Source: Warburgia ugandensis
Lineage: Eukaryota; Streptophyta; Magnoliopsida; Canellales; Canellaceae
DNA: 64,000 bases
Direction: 5' to 3'
NCBI GenBank assembly: GCA_035236585.1
Contig: CP141139.1
Span: 42,293,217-42,357,216 of the forward strand
Shown: positions 13,695 to 24,180 of the stretch, piece after piece
How the letters are laid out: the number at the start of each line of letters is the position of its first letter
Numbering within the stretch: position 1 is the first letter of the stretch
The notes under the pieces: generated by a model
The model's input: only the letters and a program-made list of their open reading frames with translations
Databases searched by the model: none
Told to the model about the DNA's origin: nothing
Translations under genes and position numbers: made by a program

Positions 13695-15117
13695 AATCAA
13701 AGATTATACTAATAGAGGTTTGGAAGCATATGGGAGATATTGTGGTAGTTTGGTTGACCAAGTTGTTTAACAAGATTATAAAATCAAAGAAAATGCCTAA
13801 TGAGTGGAGGAAAAGCTCTATCGTACCAATCTATAAGAATAAAGGAGACATTCAGAGCTGCACTAATTATCGAGAAATCAAACTTATGAGCCACACCATG
13901 AAACTTTTTGAAAGAGTGATTGAGAAGAGGCTACGACATGAAACAAGTGTATCGGAGAATCAGTTTGGTTTCATGCCGGGGAGGTCTACCATGGAAGATA
14001 TTTTCTTATTAAGAGGAGAAAAGACCTCCACATGGTCTTTATTGACGTAGAGAAAGCTTATGATAAAGTCCCTAGAGAGTTAATATGGATGGTGTTGGGT
14101 GATAAAGGGGTTTCTCAGGGGTATATAAACATAACTAAAGATATGCATGAGGGAGCGGTAACAAATGTTAAGACCACTAATGGCATGACTGGTGATTTTC
14201 CTATCACTGTCGGATTGCACCAAGGATCCGCATTGAGTTCATACCTTTTCACATTAGCTATGGATGAGTTAACAAAACACCTACATGAGGAGATTCCCTA
14301 GTGCATGCTATTTGAAGATGATATAGTCCTACTTGATGAAACAAGGGAGGGTGTAAACATAAAGCTAGAGTTATGGAGAGAAGCATTAGAATATGAAGGA
14401 TTTAAAATTAGCCAAACTAAGACAAAATATATGGAATGTAATTTTAGCAAGGAGAGTAGGAGTGGAACACCAGCCAAGATTGATAACCAAGAGGTCCCCG
14501 TGAAAGACCACTTTCGATACTTAGGATCATTGATCCATGAGAATGGAGAGATTGAAAGGAAGGTTACCCAGAGAATCCAAGTGGGTTGGAACAAATGGAG
14601 ATGTGCATAGGTGTTTTATGTGATCAGCAGGTTTCACTCAAAATAAAGGGAAAATTCTATAGGATGGCTATAAGGCCGGTCATGCTCTACGGATCAGAGT
14701 GTTGGGTAGTTAAGGAACATCATACTCATACGATGAGCATCGCAGAAATGAGGATGTTGAGATGGATGAGTGGTAAGACAAGAAAGGATAGAATTAGAAA
14801 TGAAAATATTAGAGGAAATTTAGGAGTAGCACCAATAGGTAACAAGATGAGGGAGATTAGACTTAGATGGTTTGGACATGTTCAAAGGAGACCAACAATG
14901 GCACCAATTAGAAGGAGTAAAGCAATACATGAGGAGGTTCTAAAAGGGCAAGGGGAAGGCCCAAAAGAATGTGGATAGAAGTGGTGAGGAAGGATTCAAA
15001 AACTTTGAGACTAAATGAAGCCATGGTATCTAATAGAGTGGAATGGAGTAATAAGATTCATGTGGCCAACCCCTAATTGGGATAAGGTCTTGATGACGAT
15101 GATGATGATGATGATGA
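13695..15117 (+). mobile_element. 5'-truncated RTE-type non-LTR retrotransposon
   Basis: The copy starts inside the reverse transcriptase and runs to the 3' end. Successive frames (13730-14050, 14032-14610 and 14586-14978) carry the RTE signature in order: IVPIYKNKGDIQSCTNYR, ENQFGFMPGRSTMEDIFLLR, VFIDVEKAYDKVPRELIW, the palm motif as FEDDIVLLDE, FRYLGSLI and the C-terminal block RWFGHVQRRP. Frameshifts lie near 14030 and 14600, and a TAG at 14299-14301 replaces the usual tryptophan before CML. The endonuclease domain is absent. The 3' end CCCTAATTGGGATAAGG passes into a GATGATG tail (15091-15119), typical of RTE elements. The insertion sits in the TnpA-like gene of the CACTA element and is flanked by a perfect 14-bp duplication. 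Confidence 0.93.
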
Positions 15118-15131
15118 TGTAATTAAAAGAA
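15118..15131. repeat. Right target-site duplication of RTE LINE
   Basis: TGTAATTAAAAGAA, identical to 13681-13694. The first bases TG also continue the GATGATG tail, so tail and target share a 2-bp microhomology. Confidence 0.92.
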
Positions 15132-16000
15132 TGAAGCATCGTTTCTACACATACCTCAAACTTGGCCGAGGTGCAGTTCTATACAAATGCATTCCAAGCC
15201 TCCTAGTCAATGATGTTGGAGTAAATGGAAGGCACCATGTACAGCCTTGATGGATCATTGACATTTGGAGCTATTATGAACAAGGTAATTCTTCCATTTT
15301 CTCCATTGCTCACCTACCCCTTGTAAAGCACACATCTTCTTGTCATCTAGGAATTCAAAGCCATACTACAAATTGAACACATCAAATTACTATATTTGAA
15401 AAATAAGGAAAGTTATAATGTAAATAATACATGCACTTAATGCTTACATACCTTCACCATTTCCTATATTGAATCTTTTGTTGAGTATGGCACATTCTCC
15501 AATTATCAAATGTGTTTGGATCTATGCTTCTTACCGTAGAGCACAGGAAACTACTATAAGCAAGGGCACTCTCACCATTCTCTTGCCCTCTACTATTGTA
15601 TTGGACAATTTCTTTAATTCCCTTAGACTTTCTCTTGATAACCTTTTCCATTGTTGTTCGCCCTCTGCCCTTTCTTTTTCAAGTAGTGCTCATGTTGGCC
15701 TCTTGTTCATGCTCTTCAATGTGGTCACAATCTTCAATTTGATGTTCTTCTCATTCCACATTACTATAAAGAAACACTCGATGATATTAGAACAATGACA
15801 AAAAAAGGCTATGTAATGCATTTAAAGAAACCAAACTGATGTCCCTAATAAACATGTTTAAGTAAAAATAATAATTAAAAGAAACTCTGTCTCCACCATT
15901 CACATAAACATACAATATCTAACATACGTGACCTCAAGGAAAACAGATAAAGAATGCATGAAAAGTATTTACCTGCTTAATATAGATATTTGTAAATGGC

Positions 16001-16592
16001 CCATAAATCCCAGTCCTTTCAATAGTCTTTAACTCCACTAGTTCGAGTTCACATCTCTTAATGGGGGTAGTTATTCACAAGTAGTGATAAGCTTAACTTA
16101 TGCTAGATGTTCATCTATATATGTACATGTGCACAATTCATGTACCAAATTCCATCCAATAAAGTTTATGATTCATGTAAGTTTCCCTTGGTTATTTACA
16201 TGCTTGAAGTTCATTAAAATTTTAGTTTTATGATCATGTTTCATGTCTTGGATCACATGCACCATGTCATTTCATGCCTTGTTTGATTTAAGTTTCATGA
16301 GTCTCTTACTCTTGGAATTTTACCTTTCATGAGTCATACATAGTTTTTAGTCCATATACTTTATTTACGTGATTTCTTAAGAACCAATTTAGCTTTTTAG
16401 ATAGTTTAGTTACTATTTTGGTTAGATCCCATGTAAGCAAACTTTTATTCCACACATTTTAGCCATTTTCTAACTATTTTGGAAAGATCATTCACTTGAA
16501 ATTCATTTTTCTTCTTTTCCTCAATAAGTTTTTTAGGTGAATTTTTTTCTATCATTTTTTATTTTCTAATACTCATTTTCATGAGATATACT

Positions 16593-16594
<2 letters not shown>
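16001..16594. other. AT-rich CACTA interior, no gene seen
   Basis: T-rich sequence between the TnpA-like remnant and a CT microsatellite. No domain recognised. Confidence 0.4.

Positions 16595-16684
<90 letters not shown>
16595..16684. repeat. (CT)n microsatellite
   Basis: About 44 CT dinucleotide units with no interruption. It abuts the copia gag fragment on its right. Confidence 0.97.
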
Positions 16685-16686
<2 letters not shown>

Positions 16687-17260
16687 TCTAATAATGCTTT
16701 CTTAAAGTTTTTCCTTATAATCTTTGTTGGTAGCTTTCTTAAAGTTTTTCTTTCCACTATTCTTTCTTCCCTTAATGGTCTTCGTAAACTTCCTAGTAAG
16801 AAGTGCAATATCTTCAACACTTTTAGTCCCATCCTCTATAGTGGATCTAAGCAATATTCCTTTCTTTTTCTTCGGCTCCTCTTCTCTTTTGAACTTATGA
16901 TCAATCTTATAGGTCATGAGTGACCTTATAACCTCATCAAGTTTCAAACTCTAATCTTTAGCTTCTTAGATTGTTGACCCTTTGGCATCTCAAAATTTAA
17001 GAAAAGACCTATGAATATTATTCACCAATTTAGTGAGTAAAAAACTTACCAAAAGATTTCAAACCACTAATAACAGTGGTAAATGTAGTAAAGATTTCAA
17101 AAATAGAATCATTGCTTTTCATCATAAAAATATTCATAGTTATGGATTGCCAATAGGTTGTCTCAAATTCTTTGGCTGATGTGTAGGATGACATTGGATA
17201 GAATTCATTAACATCTAAAGCACAAACTTATGGTTTTGGTATTGCAAGTAATTTTAAAGC
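16685..17260 (-). pseudogene. Ty1/copia gag fragment inside CACTA
   Basis: Minus-strand reading gives pieces of a plant copia Gag of the UBN2/gag_pre type. Around 17140-17080 the sequence reads as MMKSNDSIFEIFTTFTTVIS, then GLKSFGKFFT. The frame 16947-16702 gives MKLDEVIRSLMTYKIDHK, followed by EEPKKKKGILLRS and EDIALLTRKFTKTIKG, which match the conserved end of that Gag domain. The pieces are in different frames, with at least one stop between them. No LTR, protease or RT accompanies it. It is either a truncated insertion or a fragment captured by the CACTA element. Confidence 0.75.
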
Positions 17261-17540
17261 TACACTACTTGACCTAAGAGAGATTGGTATTGATTTAACT
17301 AGGAAAGCACAGAACATGAAAACGAAAACATGCATTGGAGTTACTAGATGTTATTACCAAAAAATGTTAACAAAAGAAAAGAGGAAGTAATCAAGCACAC
17401 TTGTAAGATCACGCTTGTCAGTTTGATTAGTCTGAATGAATACCTTCAAAACTAAGATTTGCACACAAGTCACATAATTCTCTATAGAAAACCATGAAAA
17501 TTGGTCATTAAAAATCAATCAATCAGCAGCAGTAAATAGA
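17261..17540. other. CACTA interior, unassigned
   Basis: No coding signal beyond the Gag fragment's N-terminal edge. It ends at an abrupt switch to C-rich sequence. Confidence 0.35.
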
Positions 17541-17935
17541 GGTACCCCCCCCCCTCCACCCACACACTGCTTGAATCCCCCCTCACCTTCACTATACCTC
17601 TCCCACATCCCTAGAACCTAGTTCCAGCTCACCTCCCTGCCCCCCACCTCCCCCCTCTCTAGTACCCCACCCGAACCCCTCCCCCCGCCCCTAGTTCCTC
17701 CCTCTTCAATCCCCACCCAAACCCCTCCTTGCCCCCTAGCTCCCCTCTCTCCAATCCCCAGCCAAACCCCCTCCTTGTCCCCCAACTCCCCCTCTCCAAT
17801 CCCCACCCAACCCCCTCCATGCCCCCCTCTCCAGTACCCCATCCAAGTCCCCACCCCACCCCCCACCTCCCCTCTCTCCAGTCCACACCCGAACCCGCTC
17901 CTTGCCCCCCACCTCCCCTCTCTCTGGTACCTCAT
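17541..17935. repeat. C-rich minisatellite (G-rich on minus strand)
   Basis: Degenerate tandem units of about 40-48 bp are built from CCAATCCCCACCCAACCCCC, CTCCTTGCCCCC and CCCTCTCTCC. The composition differs sharply from the surrounding AT-rich DNA. The minus strand has many GGGG runs and could form G-quadruplexes. The open frames on both strands (17618-17935 minus, 17729-18001 plus) are translations of the repeat (Gly/Trp/Glu or Pro/Ser) and are not genes. Confidence 0.9.
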
Positions 17936-19073
17936 TTTTTCTTTATGTTAGTCGGGCATTTGATGGGAAGTCTATTTTGTGGTTTAAATAAGGGTGCATA
18001 AAGAAGTCATTTATATATAAAATGACTTTAAAGTTGTTGAGAGAAAAACTACTTTAAAAGTATACACTATTTTATAATTTTTATTCAGAATATATACACT
18101 TTTTATGTTTGTACTTCATATATAACAATTAATTAATTTTAAATGAATATATATATATTTGATTGACACTATAAGCTTCCAAAGTTTACTTGCGCCACAA
18201 AGTATTGTGATAACCAAAATTAAGAACTAAAAATATGTGATAACCAAAGAATTACAAAAACTGTACTAATAAAAGACATTAAGCAAAATAAGATGGTAAA
18301 TTAATTATGAAGTGGTAATGTGGGTGTGTTAGCTTAAATTTCCCTATCCATTTCATGAGCTATATGCATGTGTGCGTGTGTGAGTGAGATAAAGCTTTCT
18401 TGACTCTAAATTCATATAAGTCAAACTTTTGTATAATTTTTATTTGATTTGCATACTTTAAAAGTGTACACTTTTGAAGTTAACATAGGTTCATGCATAC
18501 ACTTTTTTATTATTTTTTATTTATAACTTTTTTATTCAAAATATACACACCTTTTATGATAGTAGTTCATATATAACAATTAATTAATTTTAAATGAATA
18601 TATATATATGATTGACACTATAAGCTTCCAAAGTTTACATGCATCACAAAATACTTTAGAAACACTCCTAAATTAAGAACTAAAAATATGTGATAACCAA
18701 AGAATTACAAAAATTGTACTAATGAAAGAACATTAAGAAAAAAAATATTTTTATTCAAAATATGTATACCTTTTATGTTAGTACTTCATATATAATAATT
18801 AATTAATTTTAAATGTGTGTATATATATATATGATTGACAATATATGCTTCCAAAGTTTACTTGTGCCACAACATACTGTAGAAACACTCCTAAATTAAG
18901 AACTAAAAATATGTGATAACCAAAGAATTACAAAAACTATACTAATAAAAGAACAATAAGCAAAATAAGATGATAAATTAATTATGAGGTGGGAATGTGG
19001 GCGTGTTAGCTTAAATTTCCTTGTCCATTTCATGACCTATATGCATGTGTGTGTAGCTGGCTATTAATCCATA

Positions 19074-19107
<34 letters not shown>

Positions 19108-19148
19108 GCTCAGGATAAAAGAGCTAATTAAAATTATAAATATGGAAT

Positions 19149-19222
19149 TAGGGTTTAGGGTTCAAGATTCAAGGTTAAGGTTTAGGGTTTGGGGTTAAGG
19201 TTCAGGGCACAGGGTTAGGGTT
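19149..19222 (+). repeat. Degenerate telomere-like heptamers, block 1
   Basis: Heptamers close to the plant telomere unit (TTTAGGG) are mixed with TTCAAGG, TTAAGG and TTCAGGG variants. This is an interstitial array inside the tandem repeats of the CACTA element, not a chromosome end. Confidence 0.8.
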
Positions 19223-19717
19223 CTATATACTTAATTATAAATGAATATGTGTGTGTGTGTGTGTGTGTGCACATATTTGATTGACACTAAGCTTCCAAAG
19301 TTTACTTGCATCACAAAATATTTTAGAAACACTCCTAAAGAAATAAAAATATGTGATAACCAAAGAAGTACAAAAATTGTAGTAATAAAAGACACAAAGC
19401 AAAAAGAGATGAATAATTAACTATGATGTGTGTTACACTTTTAAAGTCATTTTCAACAAAACGACTTTAAACTTCTTAACTTTTAAAGTCATTTTTTTAA
19501 AATAACTTTAAAAGTATTAAATTAATTTTTTTGTTCAAAATGTATGAACCTTTTATGTTAGTAACTTACAATATCTAACCATTAATACACAATAAAATAG
19601 ATTTTTTTTTATAGTCAACATCGATTCATGAAGTCTTTGTATGCACATATATATAGCTCACTTATCAATCCATTCATATAGCTCATGACGAAAGACCTAA
19701 AATTTATATATAAATTC

Positions 19718-19828
19718 AGGGTAGGGGTTCAAGTTCAAGGTTCAAGGTTCAAGGTTCAGGGTTTAGGGTTCAAGGTTCGAGGTTCAAGGTTTAGGGTTCA
19801 GGGTTTAGGGCACAGGGTTCAAGGGTCA
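19718..19828 (+). repeat. Degenerate telomere-like heptamers, block 2
   Basis: A second block, about 570 bp after the first, is richer in the TTCAAGG variant but still contains several TTTAGGG units. The spacing shows that it is part of the larger tandem unit and was duplicated with it. Confidence 0.8.
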
Positions 19829-20399
19829 AATTATGAAGTGGGAATGTAGGAGTGCTAGCTTAAATTTCTTTGTCCATTTTGTGACCTATGCCTGTCAAAG
19901 TGGTTCTTATATTAACGTTAATTTTCTTGAAACCAAATTCACATAATTCCAACATTTGTAAATTATTATTTAAGAATCAAATATCTTAAATAATTAATAT
20001 GGTAAATTTAGGAGGTCTATCCCCTTTTGTTGCTAAATCTGTTACATATAAAGAAGTCGTTTATATTATAAATTACTTTTAAAGTGTAGACTTTTAAAGT
20101 TGTTTATAAATAAATAACTTTAAAAGTATACAATATTTTATACTTTTTCTAATTTTTTATTCAAAATATATACACCTTTTATGTTAGTACTTCACAAACA
20201 AATAATACACAATGAAACGACCCCTTTTATGATAGTGAATATTGATTCATGCATTCTTATATATATATATGTATATATAGCTCACTATCAATATTCCATA
20301 TATTTCATGACAAATGCAGAGCTAAAAAATTATAAACATGACATTATATATATATATATATATTACAATAGATGAATATACATATTCCATGTACCCCAA

Positions 20400-23300
20400 A
20401 ATATATATTGTTTTCAATTCCCAAGCACCTTCCTCACCATTGTCATGCACATAATCATCATTATCACCAAGTAGTACTTCAATTGATGGGATTGTTTTGG
20501 TAATAGAAGGATAATTTATTTTAGCATCTCCTAGATCATCTTCATCATAAAAATCCCTCGGACAAGATCATAAAACAATTGAACATCTCTTATCACGTTC
20601 ATCTTGTACGTAAAATACTTATTTTTCTTGAGATGCCAAAATAAATTGATCATTTTTATAGCTGATCCTATTGAGGTCAACTAATGTCAATCCAAGGGCA
20701 TCAGTTTTGATGCTATTATGTTCCACCCAATTGCACTTAAACACAACCACAGTTCTAAAAGTATAATCTATGGCCTAAATCTCTCTTATAACCCTATAAT
20801 AAATATCATCCATCACTATTGGCCTATTATCCTTTGAGCTTGAAAAGAATGTAGCATTGGCAACTAAGCTAACTCCACTATTCTGTTGCACTCTTGAGTT
20901 ATCACAGTCATTCATGTAAAAGCGATAACCATTGATGGCAAATCTGACATCTTTTATTACTTCTAGTTGTGATCCCATCGCCATCCAACCTAAGGTTTCT
21001 AATATATCATTGCTTGTTACTTCTCACTGATCTTGAATCTGTGTATATTAAGTAGGCTTAAATAAGATTAATATATATATATATATACAAAATGTAGTTT
21101 TTTAACTTAAGTGAGATTTCTTTCATTTTACCTTCTTACGCAGGGAATTATTGAAAGTGCGACAATGCTCAAATTGTAGCCACTTTTGTTTTTTTGCATA
21201 ACTTGGATTCTTTGCCTTGAGTACATCCATGTGTTCATTGCGCACACACACAAATTAGTAGAGTAAACATGGAAAATGCAATCAACCATCAGCAATTTAA
21301 TTTTACTTTAAGTGCATGCATGGATGATCAATTTACTCAATGTAAGGTTGGACTTCATCAACATTTTACAACACATAAAGATGTGTCTGGTCCCGTTCTT
21401 TATAGTCAACGGTCAATACACGACCACTCAATAGAAGTTCGCAACCTTTGGATCATGAAATGCAACTAAGTGTTTCTTTCTTAGGATTCCAATGCCATCC
21501 ACTCCTTCAAAGTACACTATGTAAAACTCCACTTCTTCCTCTACAATATAACATTCGATTATTCACCCCTCTGGCCAGTTGTGATTATGTACATACCCTT
21601 TTAAACTTTTCATGTACCTATAAAACAGATACATCCATCATAAGTATAGAGTCTGACCTCATCAATGAGGTGCAATGTTAAGTGTACCACTATGTCAAAG
21701 AAGGATGGTGGGAAGATTGTCTCAAGCTCATATAAAGTTGTCATTAAATGACTTTAAATTTCTTGTAATTTTGAAACATTAACCACCTTCTTGCATAAAG
21801 CATTAAAGAAGTGGCAGAATCTTGTAATATCTCCCCTAACTTCATCTAGTAACATAAAACGTATTGCTACTAGCAGTAGTTGTTGCATCAATGCATGGCC
21901 ATCGCGGGGTGTCATCCTCAACAATTTTACACATTATTCTCCTCTCCTCTCTATCGAGAGTATAATTTTCCTTAGGCAGGTATGTTCTTCAACTGCCCCT
22001 ATCCTTAGGTTGCTACCTTCTCTTCAAACCCACGTTCATAAGATCCATTCGAGCTGCAAGTCCATCCTTTATTTTTCCTGGGATATTAAGCAAGGTATCG
22101 GTCAAGCTTTCACACACATTCTTCTCAATGTGCATGACATCAAGCGCATGGTGCATATGCAGTGATTTCCAATATGGCAGACGAAAAAATATTGATTTCT
22201 TCTTCCAACAAATTTAGCAATTACTTTCACCTGCACACTTACTTGATTTCTTTGTATTCTTTCCCCACAGATATTAATACTTTCAACCTGCTCCAATACC
22301 TAACATCCGATCAACCTCTTTGGAGGTGTCCTTGTCTCTACACTCCTGTTAAATTCTCCCTTCTTAAAATGATATAGATGGTCTTTGCACAACCCTCTTC
22401 TATGCCTAAGGAATGCCATTTTCTTACCATATTTAAGTTGTACAGCACATGTTTGATCACTACAAATAGGACAAGCATTGTATCCCTTCACAGTGCATAT
22501 AAACAAATTACCGTATGTGGGGAAGTCGCTTATTGTCCACAACAATATAGCCTTTAAGGTAAATGACTCTTTCTTGTATGTGTCATATGCTTTAATGCCT
22601 AGTTCCCATAATGTCTCAGGATCATCTATTTATGGAGACAAGTACACGTCAATGTTATTCCCTGGCTACTTTAGACCCTATATCAACATAGTTAACATCA
22701 TAAATTCCTCTTCATACATAAAGATGGTGGAAGATTGTAACAAACTAATATAACAGGCCAACAACTATACCTGCTACTCATAAAACCATGAGGATTAATC
22801 CCATCTACAAATAATGCTAGGCGTAGGTTTCTAGGTTCTTCACCAAAATTAGGCCACATGAAGTTTACAAGTTTCCATGCTAGGCTATCTATTTGATGGC
22901 ATGAAAAGCTATCAGCTACTCTGTTATTAGCATGCCACACTAAATTGTTCACTGTTTCTATTATACAAAACATTCTTTTGAACCTTGGAATAGGGGAAAG
23001 TACCATAGAACCTTTGTAGGAACCCCTGTAACTGTCTCAGTTCAATTCTTCTTTAACTTCCATCTTGGCTGTCTACAAGTTGGGCATGTAATTTTATCCT
23101 TGTCCTCCTTCGTATACAAGATGCAATCATTGGGATATGCATGTATCTTTTCATACTTCAACCCTAGTGCAACCATGGTTTCTTTACCTCCCATGTGTAC
23201 CTTGTCAATTTATTATCCTTCAGTAGCATCTTACCCACTACTTTCAAGACTTCTGTAAAACCTTGATCTGAAAAACCGATCTTGATTTCATGTTGTAAAG

Positions 23301-23780
23301 TTCTACCACTACGGACAGCTTGGTATAATCTTTACACTCATGGTACAATGACTGATCAGCTTCCTCTAATGTAGCATGAAATTGTTCAGGGTCATCTTGG
23401 AAGTCATCATGTGCATCTCAAAACATTAGTATAGCTGTACTACTATCTCCAACACTTCCTATAATGTCTTGATCATATAGCATAAACCTTGTCAAGGGCC
23501 TATGTAGAATTTCTTCTCCATGCCAAATCCATGAGTGGTAGCTTTCATAGATTCTATTAAAGCACAAGTGTTCTCTAAGCACCACTATAGTTACTTTTTT
23601 CAAGTTTTCACATTTTGAGCATGGACAACGAATGCGATTACAATTAACACCTGCCCTAAGTGCAAACTTTATGAAATTTTCTGTACCCTCTTCATATTCT
23701 TTCTATGTCCTTGTCACAGACATCCAAGAATATTTGCCATTATCATAAGAAATTGAAGCAAATTTATGTGGAGACTTATA
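20400..23780 (-). pseudogene. TnpD-like CACTA transposase (tnp2 family), decayed
   Basis: Domains on the minus strand run in the family order. Near 23640-23420, IRCPCSKCENLKKVT and ICESYHSWIWHGEE-like sequence match the transposase-associated N-terminal domain. The frame 23006-22698 has RFKRMFCIIETVNNLVWHAN and LRLALFVDGINPHG. The frame 22545-22300 has LWTISDFPTYGNLF and KYGKKMAFLRHRRGL; both belong to the tnp2 core. Around 22150-21650, HHALDVMHIEKNVCESL and FPPSFFDIVVHLTLHL match DUF4218. The frame 20984-20775 has INGYRFYMNDCDNSRVQQNS, with DUF4216 continuing to about 20600. Frameshifts and stops separate the frames. In CACTA elements this protein catalyses cut-and-paste transposition in the nucleus. 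Introns cannot be separated from damage by eye. Confidence 0.88.
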
Positions 23781-24180
23781 AGACATGAAAAGATTACTTT
23801 AGGAATTTTACCAAACACTAGATATACATGAATTAGAAGTATTCAAAATAACTACATTTCATGGAAATTTTCAATTAACAATAAAAAAAAAGCAAATTAT
23901 GATAGACACATTCGTGAATGAAATCAACTTTCAAAAGAACAATTTCTAACCCACAACCTTGTAAAAATTCTTCAAATATGCATAATACATATGAGACAAA
24001 CATAGAGATACTAACTAACACTTAAAAAATCAATATTGACCCTGAATTTCTAAATCTAATTCCAATTCCCATAAGTAGGATTTGGTTTAGAGTAGGAAAA
24101 TAGAAGTTTGGTTTAGTTTTTATGCACAAATAATAAATAGAGAGCAAAAAGGCATGATGGAAGTTGACAAAATAATTCCT
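23781..24180. other. CACTA 5' leader region
   Basis: AT-rich sequence between the TnpD-like remnant and the 5' subterminal repeats. It should hold the element's promoter, but I see no confident TATA box. Confidence 0.35.

Larger units (their letters stand above)
11456..16000 (-). pseudogene. TnpA-like/PttA-type CACTA gene, decayed, split by LINE
   Basis: Coding islands are read on the minus strand. The frame 15651-15454 contains VRSIDPNTFDNWR, like the region in plant CACTA TnpA-type proteins just ahead of the conserved transposase core. The stretch 13430-13330 reads as AHLVGRTGNKFADETTAQIA. The frame 12759-12481 carries NIVAVGSFYEHASSILHG and later GEAVAYHVTWLEALVIP, the pattern of the domain I know as DUF8039 in plant En/Spm-type proteins. 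The islands are separated by AT-rich stretches that may be introns. The RTE insertion at 13695-15117 lies between the first and second islands. Exon limits, start and stop cannot be fixed by eye. The order (TnpD first, TnpA-like second) fits a plant CACTA layout. Confidence 0.6.
18000..20380. repeat. Diverged tandem array of 400-700 bp units in CACTA
   Basis: Blocks recur several times. They include TTTTATGTTAGTACTTCATA followed by CAATTAATTAATTTTAAATG, then GATTGACACTATAAGCTTCC, AAGTTTACTTGC, AAAAATATGTGATAACCAAA and GCTTAAATTTCC. Copies start near 18095, 18550, 18770, 19230, 19545 and 20170. Each is preceded by ACTTTAAAGT/AAAGTCGTTT motifs like those of the element's ends, for example at 18004, 19440 and 20050. 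The array therefore looks like amplified subterminal sequence moved to the interior between the two transposase genes. Confidence 0.75.

Noticed and set aside
14298-14594. 98-codon minus-strand frame
   Set aside because: Antisense shadow of the RTE reverse transcriptase.
17618-18001. Gly/Trp-rich and Pro-rich frames on opposite strands
   Set aside because: Both arise from the C-rich minisatellite, and frame length tracks repeat units.
19149-19828. True chromosome end
   Set aside because: Blocks are short, degenerate and embedded in a CACTA element with sequence continuing on both sides.
21791-22165. 124-codon plus-strand frame
   Set aside because: Antisense shadow of the DUF4218 part of the TnpD-like gene. 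The plus-strand frames 21448-21681, 22162-22377 and 22478-22753 are the same kind of shadow.
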